Assembly (NCBI GenBank): GCA_030867875.1
Contig: JAOWCC010000577.1
Coordinates: forward strand, 450,660 to 514,659
DNA from: Actinernus sp. WN-2022
Taxonomy: Eukaryota > Cnidaria > Anthozoa > Actiniaria > Actinernidae
DNA: 64,000 nucleotides
Reading direction: 5' to 3'
In this document: piece after piece, positions 20,919 to 30,600 of the stretch
Layout: every line of letters starts with the position of its first letter
How positions within the stretch are numbered: position 1 is the stretch's first letter
Translations under genes and position numbers: made by a program
The notes under the pieces: model-generated
Databases searched by the model: none
What the model was told of the DNA's origin: nothing
The model's input: the letters and a program-made list of their open reading frames with translations, nothing else

Positions 20919-22030
20919 TGTGCTAAGCACAGACGCAGTAACAGGAATAATAACAATAAGACAAAGATATACGGTGAATACTGGATACAGCCCGGTAACC
21001 TACAGTCATAACATCGGGATGAAGAGTAAAACAAAGTTAGTTTAGAATCAGCAAGTGGGAGCCGTGAATAAAAACAAAAAGAACAACGGCTACTAGTAGT
21101 ACAAAATATAATTGCAACTACATGAACAACTTATCTTAAAGCAAGAACCAATCTGACCACGGGCCAGGCAGAAGTGGGATTACTGCAAACTTGGTTGCGT
21201 AGAACCGCAGGAGAGGCAAGAATGTCGGCATTAAATCGACGATATGGCGGTCTTTGTCGAGTCCTGTGCTAGACTCTACCTGTTTCGCACACCTCTCTGC
21301 GCTCACGTGCACTTCTCTCTAACCTGAAAACTATGCTTTTCGTCGTCGAAATCGGAGGCTTCTTATATGGCTCCCTCTTGGACTAAATTGCTCTTTTCGA
21401 TGTAGGTCAGTACATGCTTAATAGCCTGCTCCAACTTGTCAAGAACCTTGTACCGGTGGTTCAATTACCGCTTGCTGCCCTAGTCAAGGAGGATTTTGAT
21501 TGAAAAGCTAGAAGAATATTCGTGAGACTTCAATAAATAAAACCCCGTATCGATAACCGAGGAGAAATTAGTAGGTCGTAGAAAGATAATCTGCGTGATA
21601 AACTGTCGAAGGTCAGGTCTTATAGTCGAAGAAGATGAACTCTTGCGGGTCATTTGCATGTTAGTCAAAACTCAAAGAAGTCTGCCTGCTAGGTTGTACG
21701 CGGCTGAAGAGAAACACGCTAACAACGTGTACCCTTAAATACCCTAACTACAAAGCATTACTAATGAACTCACAACCCAATTAACGCGCTTACCGCGGCA
21801 CTTGCTACGGTATGCAACGCACAGAATATAAATACCAGCTATTGATGGTTTGCAATCAATCCCAGGAGAATCAACAGACAAAAACATGCTGGTGGACGAA
21901 CAAGAGACGCTAATGAATACTGGTGGACGAACAAGAGACGCTAATGAAGAATCTTTTGTTTAACGTCCACCAGCATGGCCGTCCTGACGTCACATGCAAA
22001 CCAAGAATACGTTGTAACGCCGGTATTTCG
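20919..22030 (+). mobile_element. Unclassified element, copy 2 (1.1 kb)
   Basis: Shares its first 87 bp (20919-21005) and its terminal region (21667-22030) with copy 1, but the middle (21006-21666) is unrelated to copy 1 and shows no clear gene. The terminal region is interrupted by a 166-bp MITE. The two copies could be different internal-deletion products of a longer parent. Confidence 0.68.
21842..22007. mobile_element. 166-bp fold-back MITE with TA target duplication
   Basis: Ends TTGATGGTTTGCA and TGCAAACCAAGAA are imperfect inverted repeats, and ATGCTGGTGGAC/GTCCACCAGCAT forms an inner perfect 12-bp stem. TA flanks both ends (21840-21841, 22008-22009). A 30-bp inner segment with GGTGGACGAACAAGAGACGC is duplicated. 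TA duplication suggests a mariner-like source. Confidence 0.75.
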
Positions 22031-22036
22031 TTATTC

Positions 22037-24598
22037 GTTGAGATCAGTAGACCCCAGGGGAAAAACATAATTGTTGGCGTCATCTATAGACCACCAAATC
22101 AGAATGTGAATGAATTTTTGAAAAAATTCAATGACATGATTGGAAAGATTTCTAAAGAAAACAAAATATGTTACTTAATGGGCGATTTCAATTTGAACCT
22201 AATGAACTATCAATGTCATGCACCTACCGGCGAATTCTTAGATGGAATGTACTCCAGTATGTTTCTTCCGTTGATTACTCGTCCTTCTAGAATAACATCT
22301 CATACGGCAACGCTAATTGATAACATATTTACCAACCATTTTCATAATCACTCGAGAAATGGTCTATTGTTTTCTGACATTTCCGACCATTTACCGGTTT
22401 TTTCGATTTGTTCCGATGACACGCTGTATCATAACCCAAATGATTATATTCTTGTTCGTGACAAAAGCCAAAACAACTTAGCTAATTTTAAAGATAAGTT
22501 AGAAACAATTAATTGGTCTCAACTTGACGCGTATAATGACCCTAAGAAAGCATACAATAGCTTCTTAAAAGAATACACTTCTACTTATAACGCGTGCTTT
22601 CCGTTACGAAGAATAAAGGCAAAACGCCGCCTCCTTGGTAAGCCATGGTTATCAAAAGGCCTCCTTAAGTCCATAAAAAGAAAAAACAAGTTATATAAAA
22701 AATACCTGCGTTTTCCAACTCCTAATCACGAACTGTCTTATAAAGATTACAAAAACAAATTAAATCATTCTCTGAGAATTGCTAAACGCCTGTATTACGA
22801 AAAAATATTAGAAGACAATAAGTCAAACATTAAAGCCACCTGGAGGATTCTTAATGAAGTTATCAACAAAAAAAGGTCGAAGCCTAAATTAGCCTCGACG
22901 TTTAAAGTTGACGACCATGAAATTTCAGATCCTGTTGAAATTGCTAATAGATTTTGTAATTATTTCCCTAATATTGGGCCTAACTTAGCTAAAAAAATAC
23001 AGCCTTCAGCCATGTCTCATCAGAATTTTGTTTCCGGCTTTTTTTCGAGTTCAGTGTTTTTTAATCCAACAACCAAAGAAGAGATGATAGAAATTGCCAA
23101 CAGCTTTAAACCAGGAAAAGCCTCTGGGTATGACAACATACCTATGTCTATAATACAACAATCTATTGATATTATTTCTGAACCCTTGACTCACATTATC
23201 AATTTATCCATTAGTCATGGTATTGTTCCTGATGAAATGAAAATTGCTCGCGTGATTCCTCTGTTTAAAGCTGATAAACAAGATTTGTTCACCAATTATA
23301 GACCAGTCTCAATTCTACCAAGCTTCTCTAAATTTTTGGAAAGAGTAATTTATAACCGCCTATTGATATACATTAATAAATGTAATATTTTAAATGATAA
23401 TCAGTTCGGTTTCAGAAAAAATCACTCTACAGCGCTTGCTTTGATCGACATATATGATAAAATTTCATCTGCAATTGATCGTAAAGAAATTGCTGTTGGA
23501 ATTTTTCTAGATTTATCAAAAGCCTTCGACACTGTTAACCACAGCATTCTTTTTGACAAACTTGAACATTACGGGATTCGTGGCATAGCATTAGATTGGA
23601 TTAAAAGTTACTTTTCCAACAGAACACAATTCGTTCAGTTTAATGAGCACTGCTCTTCTCCTAAAAAGATTTGCTGTGGGGTACCCCAAGGCTCAATTCT
23701 TGGTCCTTTATTTTTTTTATTGTATATCAATGACTTGAATAATGTTTCTAATGTATTAGAGCTTATTCTATTTGCTGATGACACAAATATATTTTTCTCT
23801 CACAAAGACCCTGTTTACCTGATCAATACTCTGAATGCTGAAATAAACAAATTATCAGATTGGTTCAAGGCAAATAAACTCTCATTGAATTTAACAAAGA
23901 CAAAATTCATGATATTTAAACCCAGACAAAATAGACAATGTCATAATCTTCAGTTGGTTATAAACAACCAGATAATTGATCAAGTAAAAGAAACCATGTT
24001 TCTAGGGGTAATACTAGATGAACACTTATCTTGGAAACCATATATATCTCATATAGCCAACAAAATATCGAAATCTGTAGGAATCATTTTTAAATCTAGT
24101 TTTTACCTTTCCAAAACGTCTTTACGAACACTGTATTATGCAATGATTTATCCTTACCTTCAATATTGTAATTTAGTCTGGGCTTCTACTTACCCATCCA
24201 ATCTTCGTCGTATAGTACTACTTCAAAAACGTGTCATTAGAATCCTAATGAAGACTAAATTTGATGCTCACACTGATCCTATTTTCAAAGAACTAAACAT
24301 AATTAAATTCCATGACATTCTTTTGTTACAGATAGGTCAATTTATGTACTCCTACAAAAATGGTCTTTTGCCAATTAAATTTAACAACAAGATTTTAACA
24401 AATGATCAAGTCCATAATTACAACACTAGAAATGCTCCAGCTTTTCGCACTCCCTTATGTAAAACCAACATAAGGCAGTTTTCTGTATACTTTCAAGGTC
24501 CAAAGTTATTTAATTCACTTGATACTGAACTTATTAACTCCGCCTCCCTTTCTCTTTTCAAAGTAAATTTTAAATCCTATCTCTTTTGTAAATATTAA
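22037..24598 (+). CDS. LINE ORF2: rest of endonuclease and complete reverse transcriptase
   Basis: Open frame resuming at the target site. Endonuclease motifs: GVIYRPPNQ, LMGDFNLNL and SDISDHLPVF. Reverse transcriptase motifs: YRPVSILPSFSKFLERV, QFGFRKNHST, FLDLSKAFDTVNH, CGVPQGSILGP and the catalytic FADDTN, then the thumb and the C-terminal YNTRNAPAF region. No stop occurs in about 850 codons. The frame is open upstream to an ATG at 21923 inside the MITE, giving an 891-codon chimeric frame. The protein lacks the N-terminal third of the endonuclease and is presumably non-functional. Confidence 0.9.
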   Translation, partial: VEISRPQGKNIIVGVIYRPPNQNVNEFLKKFNDMIGKISKENKICYLMGDFNLNLMNYQCHAPTGEFLDGMYSSMFLPLITRPSRITSHTATLIDNIFTNHFHNHSRNGLLFSDISDHLPVFSICSDDTLYHNPNDYILVRDKSQNNLANFKDKLETINWSQLDAYNDPKKAYNSFLKEYTSTYNACFPLRRIKAKRRLLGKPWLSKGLLKSIKRKNKLYKKYLRFPTPNHELSYKDYKNKLNHSLRIAKRLYYEKILEDNKSNIKATWRILNEVINKKRSKPKLASTFKVDDHEISDPVEIANRFCNYFPNIGPNLAKKIQPSAMSHQNFVSGFFSSSVFFNPTTKEEMIEIANSFKPGKASGYDNIPMSIIQQSIDIISEPLTHIINLSISHGIVPDEMKIARVIPLFKADKQDLFTNYRPVSILPSFSKFLERVIYNRLLIYINKCNILNDNQFGFRKNHSTALALIDIYDKISSAIDRKEIAVGIFLDLSKAFDTVNHSILFDKLEHYGIRGIALDWIKSYFSNRTQFVQFNEHCSSPKKICCGVPQGSILGPLFFLLYINDLNNVSNVLELILFADDTNIFFSHKDPVYLINTLNAEINKLSDWFKANKLSLNLTKTKFMIFKPRQNRQCHNLQLVINNQIIDQVKETMFLGVILDEHLSWKPYISHIANKISKSVGIIFKSSFYLSKTSLRTLYYAMIYPYLQYCNLVWASTYPSNLRRIVLLQKRVIRILMKTKFDAHTDPIFKELNIIKFHDILLLQIGQFMYSYKNGLLPIKFNNKILTNDQVHNYNTRNAPAFRTPLCKTNIRQFSVYFQGPKLFNSLDTELINSASLSLFKVNFKSYLFCKY

Positions 24599-24705
24599 TC
24601 ATGATTAATTATTATTAAGAATACAGGTAACGCAAAAAATAACAAGGAAAAAACGCCAGTTCGTCATAGTTACTCGTTATGTCTATCCACTTGCTGTTAT
24701 TTTAA

Positions 24706-24757
24706 GAGGAAGCCTAAATTCACATAAGCCCTTAATGGTTTCTTTTTAGGCTTCCTC
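24706..24757 (+). other. LINE 3' UTR stem-loop
   Basis: GAGGAAGCCTAAA (24706-24718) and TTTAGGCTTCCTC (24745-24757) are perfect 13-bp complements near the LINE 3' end. In some LINEs such a hairpin is recognised by the element's own reverse transcriptase; that role is inference here. Confidence 0.6.
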
Positions 24758-25068
24758 GCCATTAACCTTTATATATATTTACTTTGTATTATCTACTTTG
24801 TAACTTCTATTAGTGGCGAATAAAATACAATACAATACAATACAATAAAAAAAATTCAGCCTCGGAAACAAGGCCACAGGTGGAACATATGAATTCAGTT
24901 CCTATCACTTTCATTGGACATAGACATTCGGAGCACATTTCAGGGGATTGATATGTAGTCGTGGAATAGGAGGATTAATATCGATCGTATATAGGCTACA
25001 ACCAAGCAAGCCAAGGGGGTCGTCCATACTAGTGGTGTATACTATAGGGTCTATCTATTATCTAACAT

Positions 25069-25123
25069 AAGAAAAAAAGAAGAAAGAGACACGATGCGGG
25101 GTTCTCTTTCTTCTTTTTTTCTT
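25069..25123 (-). terminator. Perfect 21-bp A/T-rich hairpin after the Cys-rich gene
   Basis: Arms 25069-25089 (starting AAGAAAAAAAGAAG) and 25103-25123 are exact reverse complements with a 13-nt loop. It begins 16 bp past the stop of the minus-strand gene at 25139 and lies upstream of the TFIIB-like start (24938). Position suggests a transcript-end signal, as hairpins mark mRNA ends in some large DNA viruses; this is inference. Confidence 0.5.
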
Positions 25124-25138
25124 TTTATATCACGATTC

Positions 25139-25450
25139 CTAATTATCTAGAAATACCTTATGGTTCTCCAATTCCGCCAACACCTTTGAAAAGAAATCCT
25201 TAGTGCGGCATGTAGTCTCTCGGTATTTCGCCTCGCGAATGATACGGCGCTGTGATGCGCCACACTTCGTACAAAGTCCGTAACTCGTACGACAACCATG
25301 ACTACACTTCGAACATGGGATGAATAATGCGCCCCCTCTTTGTATCTGGAAGTTGTGCTGAGCACAGTACTCTGTTGTCTTAGAACACTTCCTTACGCAT
25401 TTCGTGTCCTTCCCTCGCATCAACCAACTACAATTTATTTTCTCAGTCAT
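25139..25450 (-). CDS. Polinton Cys-rich small protein, 103 aa
   Basis: ATG at 25450. It has about ten cysteines and several histidines: CSWLM, KCVRKC, YCAQH, CSKCSHGC and CTKCGA, consistent with two or more zinc-binding knuckles, then a basic helix-forming tail. Same strand and order as the TFIIB-like gene. Nucleic-acid binding is likely from the Cys/Lys/Arg content, but no named family is recognised. It is the rightmost well-supported Polinton gene. Confidence 0.65.
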   Translation of the reverse strand: MTEKINCSWLMRGKDTKCVRKCSKTTEYCAQHNFQIQRGGALFIPCSKCSHGCRTSYGLCTKCGASQRRIIREAKYRETTCRTKDFFSKVLAELENHKVFLDN

Positions 25451-25680
25451 CGTTCGATGTATACCTTATACTAGCCTTTCTCTAATTGCTGTTTAAACGG
25501 GACAACAAATGGGCACAACATCTATGGTACTCGAGAGATAATAAGTTGGGAGAACGTACATATTGTGGTCCAAAAATGCGTTAGGGGGAGGGGGTCATCG
25601 GATGTGATATACGACGGAAAACGGAGGTGCTGTGCCAGGATCGGCATATTATATACTACTATATCACATTAGCCAGTTAG

Positions 25681-25878
25681 CTACACTACGCTGAGCGGTA
25701 TTAGCAAGTGTGCGCAAATAATCAGGGCAAGGGCGGTGACACACTCGACTTCCCATCCTTGCTCTGACACACCGCGCACTTTAGTACTAACACACTCCGC
25801 CAACTTAGCAGCGACAAAGAACGAGTCTGTAATTTCGAACGCGATTGAGTACATATTGTGTTTTGTATAGTTGAACAT
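25681..25878 (-). CDS. Possible small membrane protein, 65 aa
   Basis: ATG at 25878. The C-terminus is hydrophobic (VTALALIICAHLLIPLSVV). It could be the last Polinton gene or a chance frame. No Polinton terminal inverted repeat can be identified because the left end lies outside the window. Confidence 0.25.
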   Translation of the reverse strand: MFNYTKHNMYSIAFEITDSFFVAAKLAECVSTKVRGVSEQGWEVECVTALALIICAHLLIPLSVV

Positions 25879-26149
25879 GATTAGTCAGATTCGATCATGA
25901 TAAAAGGTAATGTCTTCGCAAAACATCAAATTTCAAACCACAAATGGTTAGACCTTTTGTCCTCTCGGATAAAGATGATAAATTGTAGGTCTATCCGTGA
26001 ATGTTCATGAAGAGCCACCTTATAACATTGCCACTGATCAATCGCACTGATATTATTGTCATCGTTGTCGTTATTGTTGTTGCTATTTTTAATCTGTTTT
26101 TTTTTAATGTTAGACAAGTTTTCTCACGAGCGCGCAGTTGGGGCCTTGG

Positions 26150-26396
26150 TAGCCTGCTTGTAGGCTCTGGTTGATTTGGAGTCCCTGGGGTGGGAGAAAG
26201 GAGGGAGAAGGGGGAGAAAGAGAAAGGAGAGCCTGCGACAAGACCTTGTGGACGAACGAGAATTTCAAAAACACAGGATCTTGTCGCAGACTCTATTTTC
26301 CCCCTCCTCTTTCTCCCCCTTACCCCTCCTGTCTCCCACCACAAGAACTCCAAACAACCAATAGCTCCAAATCAACCAGAGCCTGCAAGCAGGCTA
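26150..26396. mobile_element. Fold-back MITE, TAGCCTGC ends, 9-bp target duplication
   Basis: Long inverted repeats starting TAGCCTGCTTGTAGGCTCTG at the left and ending GCCTGCAAGCAGGCTA at the right. The arms continue inward through GA-rich/TC-rich blocks to CGACAAGA/TCTTGTCG. Flanked by GGGCCTTGG (26141-26149 and 26397-26405). No coding capacity. Its ends match the MITE at 63469-63850. Confidence 0.85.
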
Positions 26397-26405
26397 GGGC
26401 CTTGG

Positions 26406-28975
26406 CCGAATGGCATCAAATTAGGCAAAAAGCCTTTATTTACTAGCACTTGTTGCAGTTTGTATCGTTGGCAGGATTCCAGATTTCATTGACGACAAAC
26501 ATAATCATAGAAATAGCCTTCTAGTCTGATGCTTTTATTTAGTGCACGATAACTCGGTTGTGAACAATGCTGGCTTGCTTTTCGCCTATTTTTGAAAAAT
26601 TCAACAGCTGTTATGGGGTTATTTGAAAAGACATTGGGTTAGCGGCACTTTAAGCCCAACGCCTTTCGCCGCTAGCTAATTAGCGAAAAGTTGTTGATTT
26701 CACTTTTGACCGTGAAAAGTTCTTTATGCAGATCAACTAGATCGATAGATCGACGATCCACGTGTTCTTCTGTCTAAGGTTAGTTTTTTTTAATATGTTG
26801 AGTTAGGGTTTGGATTAGTTCACAGGACCATTAAATTCCTCTTCTCTAACCCTGACTTAGTATCCCCAATTGCTCGCTAATTTAGGGTTAGTCACTAGAC
26901 CACGTGGATCGTGGCTCCTTACACCTGACTGCCGCCCGTACAGAGATTAACACGAAAACTCTTACCCGAATCTACAGGAACAAAAATGTCAGTCAGCTGT
27001 CAGGATCGTTCTGGACGCCTCTTTGTTGGTGCTGCGCTCTACTTTTGGCCATTTTCTTGCCTTTTCGTGTTGGGATATTTCTTGAGTAACACGACACGGC
27101 TAGGAGCCTCTGCGCCATATAAGTACGCCTACAATGTTTTGAAAAGCGCAGTTCACTTCCGTACGTTCGCCGCTAAAACTTAGCTTCCTCGTTTTCACGG
27201 CTCTTCATTCGCACTGCTAGTTTTCACGTTATGCACACATTACATGACTACACCCAACCCGTGGAGCGGGGAAAAAGCTTGCCTCTACGGTATCCCAGAC
27301 GAGGACATTAAACAACCCATTTGGACATGTTGGATGTTAATTGTTTTGTTTCTTATTTATTTTGCGCTGTACCAAATTTGGTTATGAAATCTCAATGAAT
27401 GGTTTACCATTCATATCAGAAGTACAGCCAGCCTCAACTGACTGTATAGAAGGCGTATACAATACTATTAGGGAAAGTTCGAATGAGATATAAGCCGGAT
27501 AAATAATTTGATAATGCTCCCCTGTGATGTTGTTCCCACTAGGGTTTGTTAAAAATCCCCCGCCCATTTATTTCATCTCTCTCCTTTCTCTCCCTTCCCT
27601 CCCTCCCACCCTCTCCAACGAGAGCGCGTGACATGACCACGCAAACACAAGAGCGCGTGACATGCATAAAGCTGAATCCGCTCTTGTAACTGTTGCCTAC
27701 AAAAACACGAAATGCAATCGCAACAGTGGATTTTTTTTGCAGCTAGGTATGTTTTTAATGCATTTCCTGTATTAAGCGGTCAAAAGCCATTCGATTAATG
27801 CAAGAATCGTTATTATTCCATCATGTCTGGAAGCTGACCCGCCGAACAGTTAATTGGTAATTGTGACCTTGGATTACAACAATTGAAGAGGGCAACTTAG
27901 AAGGAAGAAAACTTAGTAAGAATCGATTTTCTAGCAATGGGATTAAAAGGTAAGTTCATTCAACTCTTTTAAGTTATGTTTATTGTTAAAAACTGCTGGT
28001 TCAATAGGTTTCTGCTCGATATTTTGCACTCTTGTCGAAGAGTAAGACTTGACTGTTTACAAATTCATGTTGTCATTTCGTCGAAATTCACACCGCTCGT
28101 ATGAAGCACTGAGAAGATAACCCAAACTAATTCTCATATATGTTTTAGATCAATGCTAACTTGTATCAAAAACGAAGCTTCAATGGATTCTGAATTATAC
28201 CACATATAAAATTATTTTTTCCAAAAAGTGCCCTGAAATAAGGTTTTCAAATTAGCAAACTACAGCGTATTTAAGTGGGCTCTAAGGATCTTGAGAATAA
28301 AGCTATAATCTAATTATTGCACTCAAACAGTTGATCAATACTTTCTAAACAAATATCCGAATTCGAAAAATGCGAAGCTCCTTTAGCGTTTGTACAGGGC
28401 AAGGTTAGATAGACCGGTAAAATCACTCTTATTTCAGGGTGTCTCGGACTCACGCCGGATGTAATCGTTTTTTCAATTTTTCTCAAAGTTAAATAAATTT
28501 TTGAACAAAAAAATCCCAGTACATTTACTAACTGACCAAAGCCTATCTTTGAACGAAATATGAAGAAAAAGTGTTTTTCATCTTTTGCCGCGATATTCTG
28601 ATTTCGCTCGATATTAGTGGACAGTCGCTCTTAATGGTCCTTAGTTAAACATATTGTGGAAGTCAAACTCTTCCTTTATGATAGTCTTACTGTTAACGGC
28701 TCATCGGGAACTTCAAGCATCTTAGGTGAGATGAGAGTCGTTATTGGTCAAGAGACATTGGTGACCACTTCCAACTTAAACTACGCTCGAAAAATGCAGT
28801 CTTTTGATATTTTCTGGTTATTTACATTTGAGCTTGAGCTCCTATCTGTCCTATTATGACTAACAGTTTTCTACATATCGTTTCTATCATGGAAACGATA
28901 AGGCGTCCACTTCTGTTTAACGAGGAAGCCATTTCAGCTCTAAATGTTTTTCAAACACATAACAGTTCTTGTATA
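26406..28975. other. Intergenic, no gene recognised
   Basis: A/T-rich single-copy-looking sequence downstream of the homeobox gene. Noted inside: an inverted pair ACGATCCACGTG (26753-26764) and CACGTGGATCGT (26901-26912), and a twice-repeated GAGCGCGTGACATG (about 27621 and 27651). No supportable coding region. Confidence 0.4.
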
Positions 28976-29244
28976 TTAATTTTCCTCATGTTCCTGCTCC
29001 ACAGCCTTAGAAATATCCAAGTTCTGTTTCCGCCACTTGATTCGTCTGTTTTGAAACCACACTTTGACTTGAGTCTCCGTGAGACCAAGTTCAGAGGCCA
29101 GGTAGAATCGCTCTGTGCCCACGATGTATTGTTGAGTGTCGAATTCCTTCTCCAATCTTTCTAGCTGATCAGGGGAGAATATCGTTCGCACTCGCTTTGG
29201 TTTTTCTGCTTTCCATGTTCTTCTCATGAGCTGGGAACTCTGAT
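28976..29244 (-). CDS. Not: Not-type homeobox gene, 3' exon with complete homeodomain
   Basis: Homeodomain at 29200-29021: it starts [20 protein letters not shown], carries [18 protein letters not shown] in helices 1-2, and has recognition helix [19 protein letters not shown] with the invariant W48, F49, N51 and R53. VGTER together with RIKWRKQ points to the Not/NOTO class, relatives of Emx, which are sequence-specific DNA-binding regulators. A splice acceptor (pyrimidine-rich tract, then CATAG) lies at 29245-29246; the exon starts with two bases of a codon (phase 1) and the stop is at 28976-28978. Intron sequence upstream keeps the frame open by chance. The 5' exon is proposed at 49517-49850. 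Confidence 0.85.
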
Positions 29245-29485
29245 CTATGAGGCAAAACAAATACAATTTGATAAGTATAGAAAACAGAACGTGAGCGTAA
29301 AAGTAAGTTATCTTCCCTACTGGCAGAGTTCGCTTCCTTCCCATAACGAAGAGAGAGAGAGAGAGAGACGAAAGAGACCTTTGCCGGTGTAGGACGCTTT
29401 CCTTGATATTACCACCGTCCACAACACCATGGACGAACAAAATAAGTTTTCAAACAAGTTTTGAATCAAGTTTCGAAACCACTGC

Positions 29486-29740
29486 GTCGGGGTGGCGCAG
29501 TGGTTAAACGCTCCGCCTCTCACCTTTGTGGCCCAGGTTCGATCCCCGGACGCGGCGCCATATGTGACTGTTGCGTTTGTTGTTATCTCGGCTTTGCTCC
29601 AAGGATTTTTCTCAAGATTCTCCGGCTTCTCTCCCTCCAAAAAACCAACATGCTAAATTCCAATTCGATCAGTGGATTTATAGACGGGTCCTGACTTTGA
29701 TCAGCCCCTATGGTTGTTTCAGGTCCCGTTAGAAATTCAA
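29486..29740 (+). mobile_element. tRNA-derived SINE, copy 1
   Basis: Head begins GTCGGGGTGGCGCAGTGG, which includes an A-box-like sequence, and the B box GGTTCGATCCC is at about 29536. The body contains TTCTCCGGCTTCTCTCCCTC and ends near GTTTCAGGTCCCGTTAG. Lies in the homeobox gene intron, opposite to the gene. A diverged copy of the same family is at 30986. Confidence 0.85.
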
Positions 29741-30432
29741 TGGTGTTTTTTTTAGTTTTTACCAGAAATGCGTAGCACACGTTAGTTGATTGATGTTGGG
29801 TGTCAAAGTCACATGGAGGATCATGCCGTGGTTGCTAGGTAACTCTAACGCATGCGCGACAAAGAACGCGTCTTACACCGGCAGATCTCTACAGGGAATA
29901 ATTTATCAATCTAATAATGATTACCTGCCCGAGGGAAGAAATAGTGTAAGAGTTAGAAGCTCATATGGAAATTTTTTTTTTTTTCGCGTTTTGAATAATA
30001 AGAGAAAACATAGGGCCCCTAAGGGCAACTCGCAGATGGTCGGTGAGCTATTTTGTGTTGTGTTCAGTTGTGATCGTTGTTGGCAGAGCCTATATGTGTT
30101 TAGTGCGTGATGAGATTAGTTTTGCTTGTGTAGCAGTTAAAGGTAACATACAGAGACAGCCTTGCAGTCTTCGTATATGTCAGGGTATGAGTCTGCTGCC
30201 ATATGTTCTGTCTGTTTTCAATTCTAAAAGCAATCTCGCAATATCATTTTCCAAACCCAGCAGAATGACAGAATGATATAGGAAAGCAATTTATTCAACT
30301 GGCGGAAACCGGAAATGCTTATTTCTCGTTGCTATTAATATACAATTAAAGGTCAAATTGGGATCATGCGGAATTATATTACTAGAGATAAACGACTGAA
30401 ATGGCACAGTTTCTTCACTGAATTCTGTAGTT

Positions 30433-30600
30433 ACTCGGGCTGCCTGTGGCAGCACCGAGTCTTAAAATGCAAGCGTTTTTTTTTTTTTTTTGGGTGCAAC
30501 AAAATGTGACTTTTGACCCATGTATTAAATTTAAGCACCAATCAGATCGCACTGTGCTGGTCACGTAACACTCGCCAGGTTAATTTCTGTACATAATTTA
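30433..30600. repeat. Fragment of a repeat family also found at 35650
   Basis: CTCGGGCTGCCTGTGG starts both copies, and both later contain a CAATCAGAT/CGATCAGAT-GCACTGT segment. Here it is followed by a T15-type homopolymer (about 30477-30491). Family unknown. Confidence 0.45.

Larger units (their letters stand above)
15607..24852 (+). mobile_element. CR1/L2-type LINE (about 3.6 kb) carrying a 5.7 kb nested insertion
   Basis: A plus-strand non-LTR retrotransposon, 5'-truncated within ORF1 and flanked by AATT (15603-15606 and 24853-24856). It holds the end of ORF1, then ORF2 (endonuclease plus reverse transcriptase), a 3' UTR with a stem-loop and an ACAAT-type tandem tail ending in A's. The LINE interrupts the TFIIB-like gene, and is itself interrupted at 16376-22036. 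Confidence 0.88.
14852..24938 (-). pseudogene. Polinton TFIIB-like transcription factor, split by a composite LINE
   Basis: Two pieces of one minus-strand gene. The 5' piece (24938 down to 24855) begins MCSECLCPM and carries a zinc-ribbon pattern, two CxxC pairs 15 residues apart, ending ICSTCGLVSEAE. The 3' piece (about 15604 to 14852) has two cyclin-like repeats: RTILAALLYHACIQCGFVRS with QLNNQRIYSGN, and KVIGASYEVLRRSGSCIS with VKLCGTHKSSIVRFIDELL. This zinc ribbon plus two cyclin folds is the TFIIB/TFB/Brf architecture that recruits RNA polymerase to a promoter. Counting one copy of the 4-bp target duplication AATT, both pieces are in the same frame and total about 278 codons, close to normal TFIIB size. 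The family call is mine from motifs; no database support. Confidence 0.72.

Noticed and set aside
26171..26492. Several overlapping frames in the GA-rich region
   Set aside because: They lie in the arms of a fold-back MITE and reflect purine-rich composition.
29486..29560. Functional tRNA gene
   Set aside because: A and B boxes are present but the sequence continues into a conserved tail shared with 30986-31236 and shows no convincing cloverleaf acceptor stem, so it is a tRNA-derived SINE.
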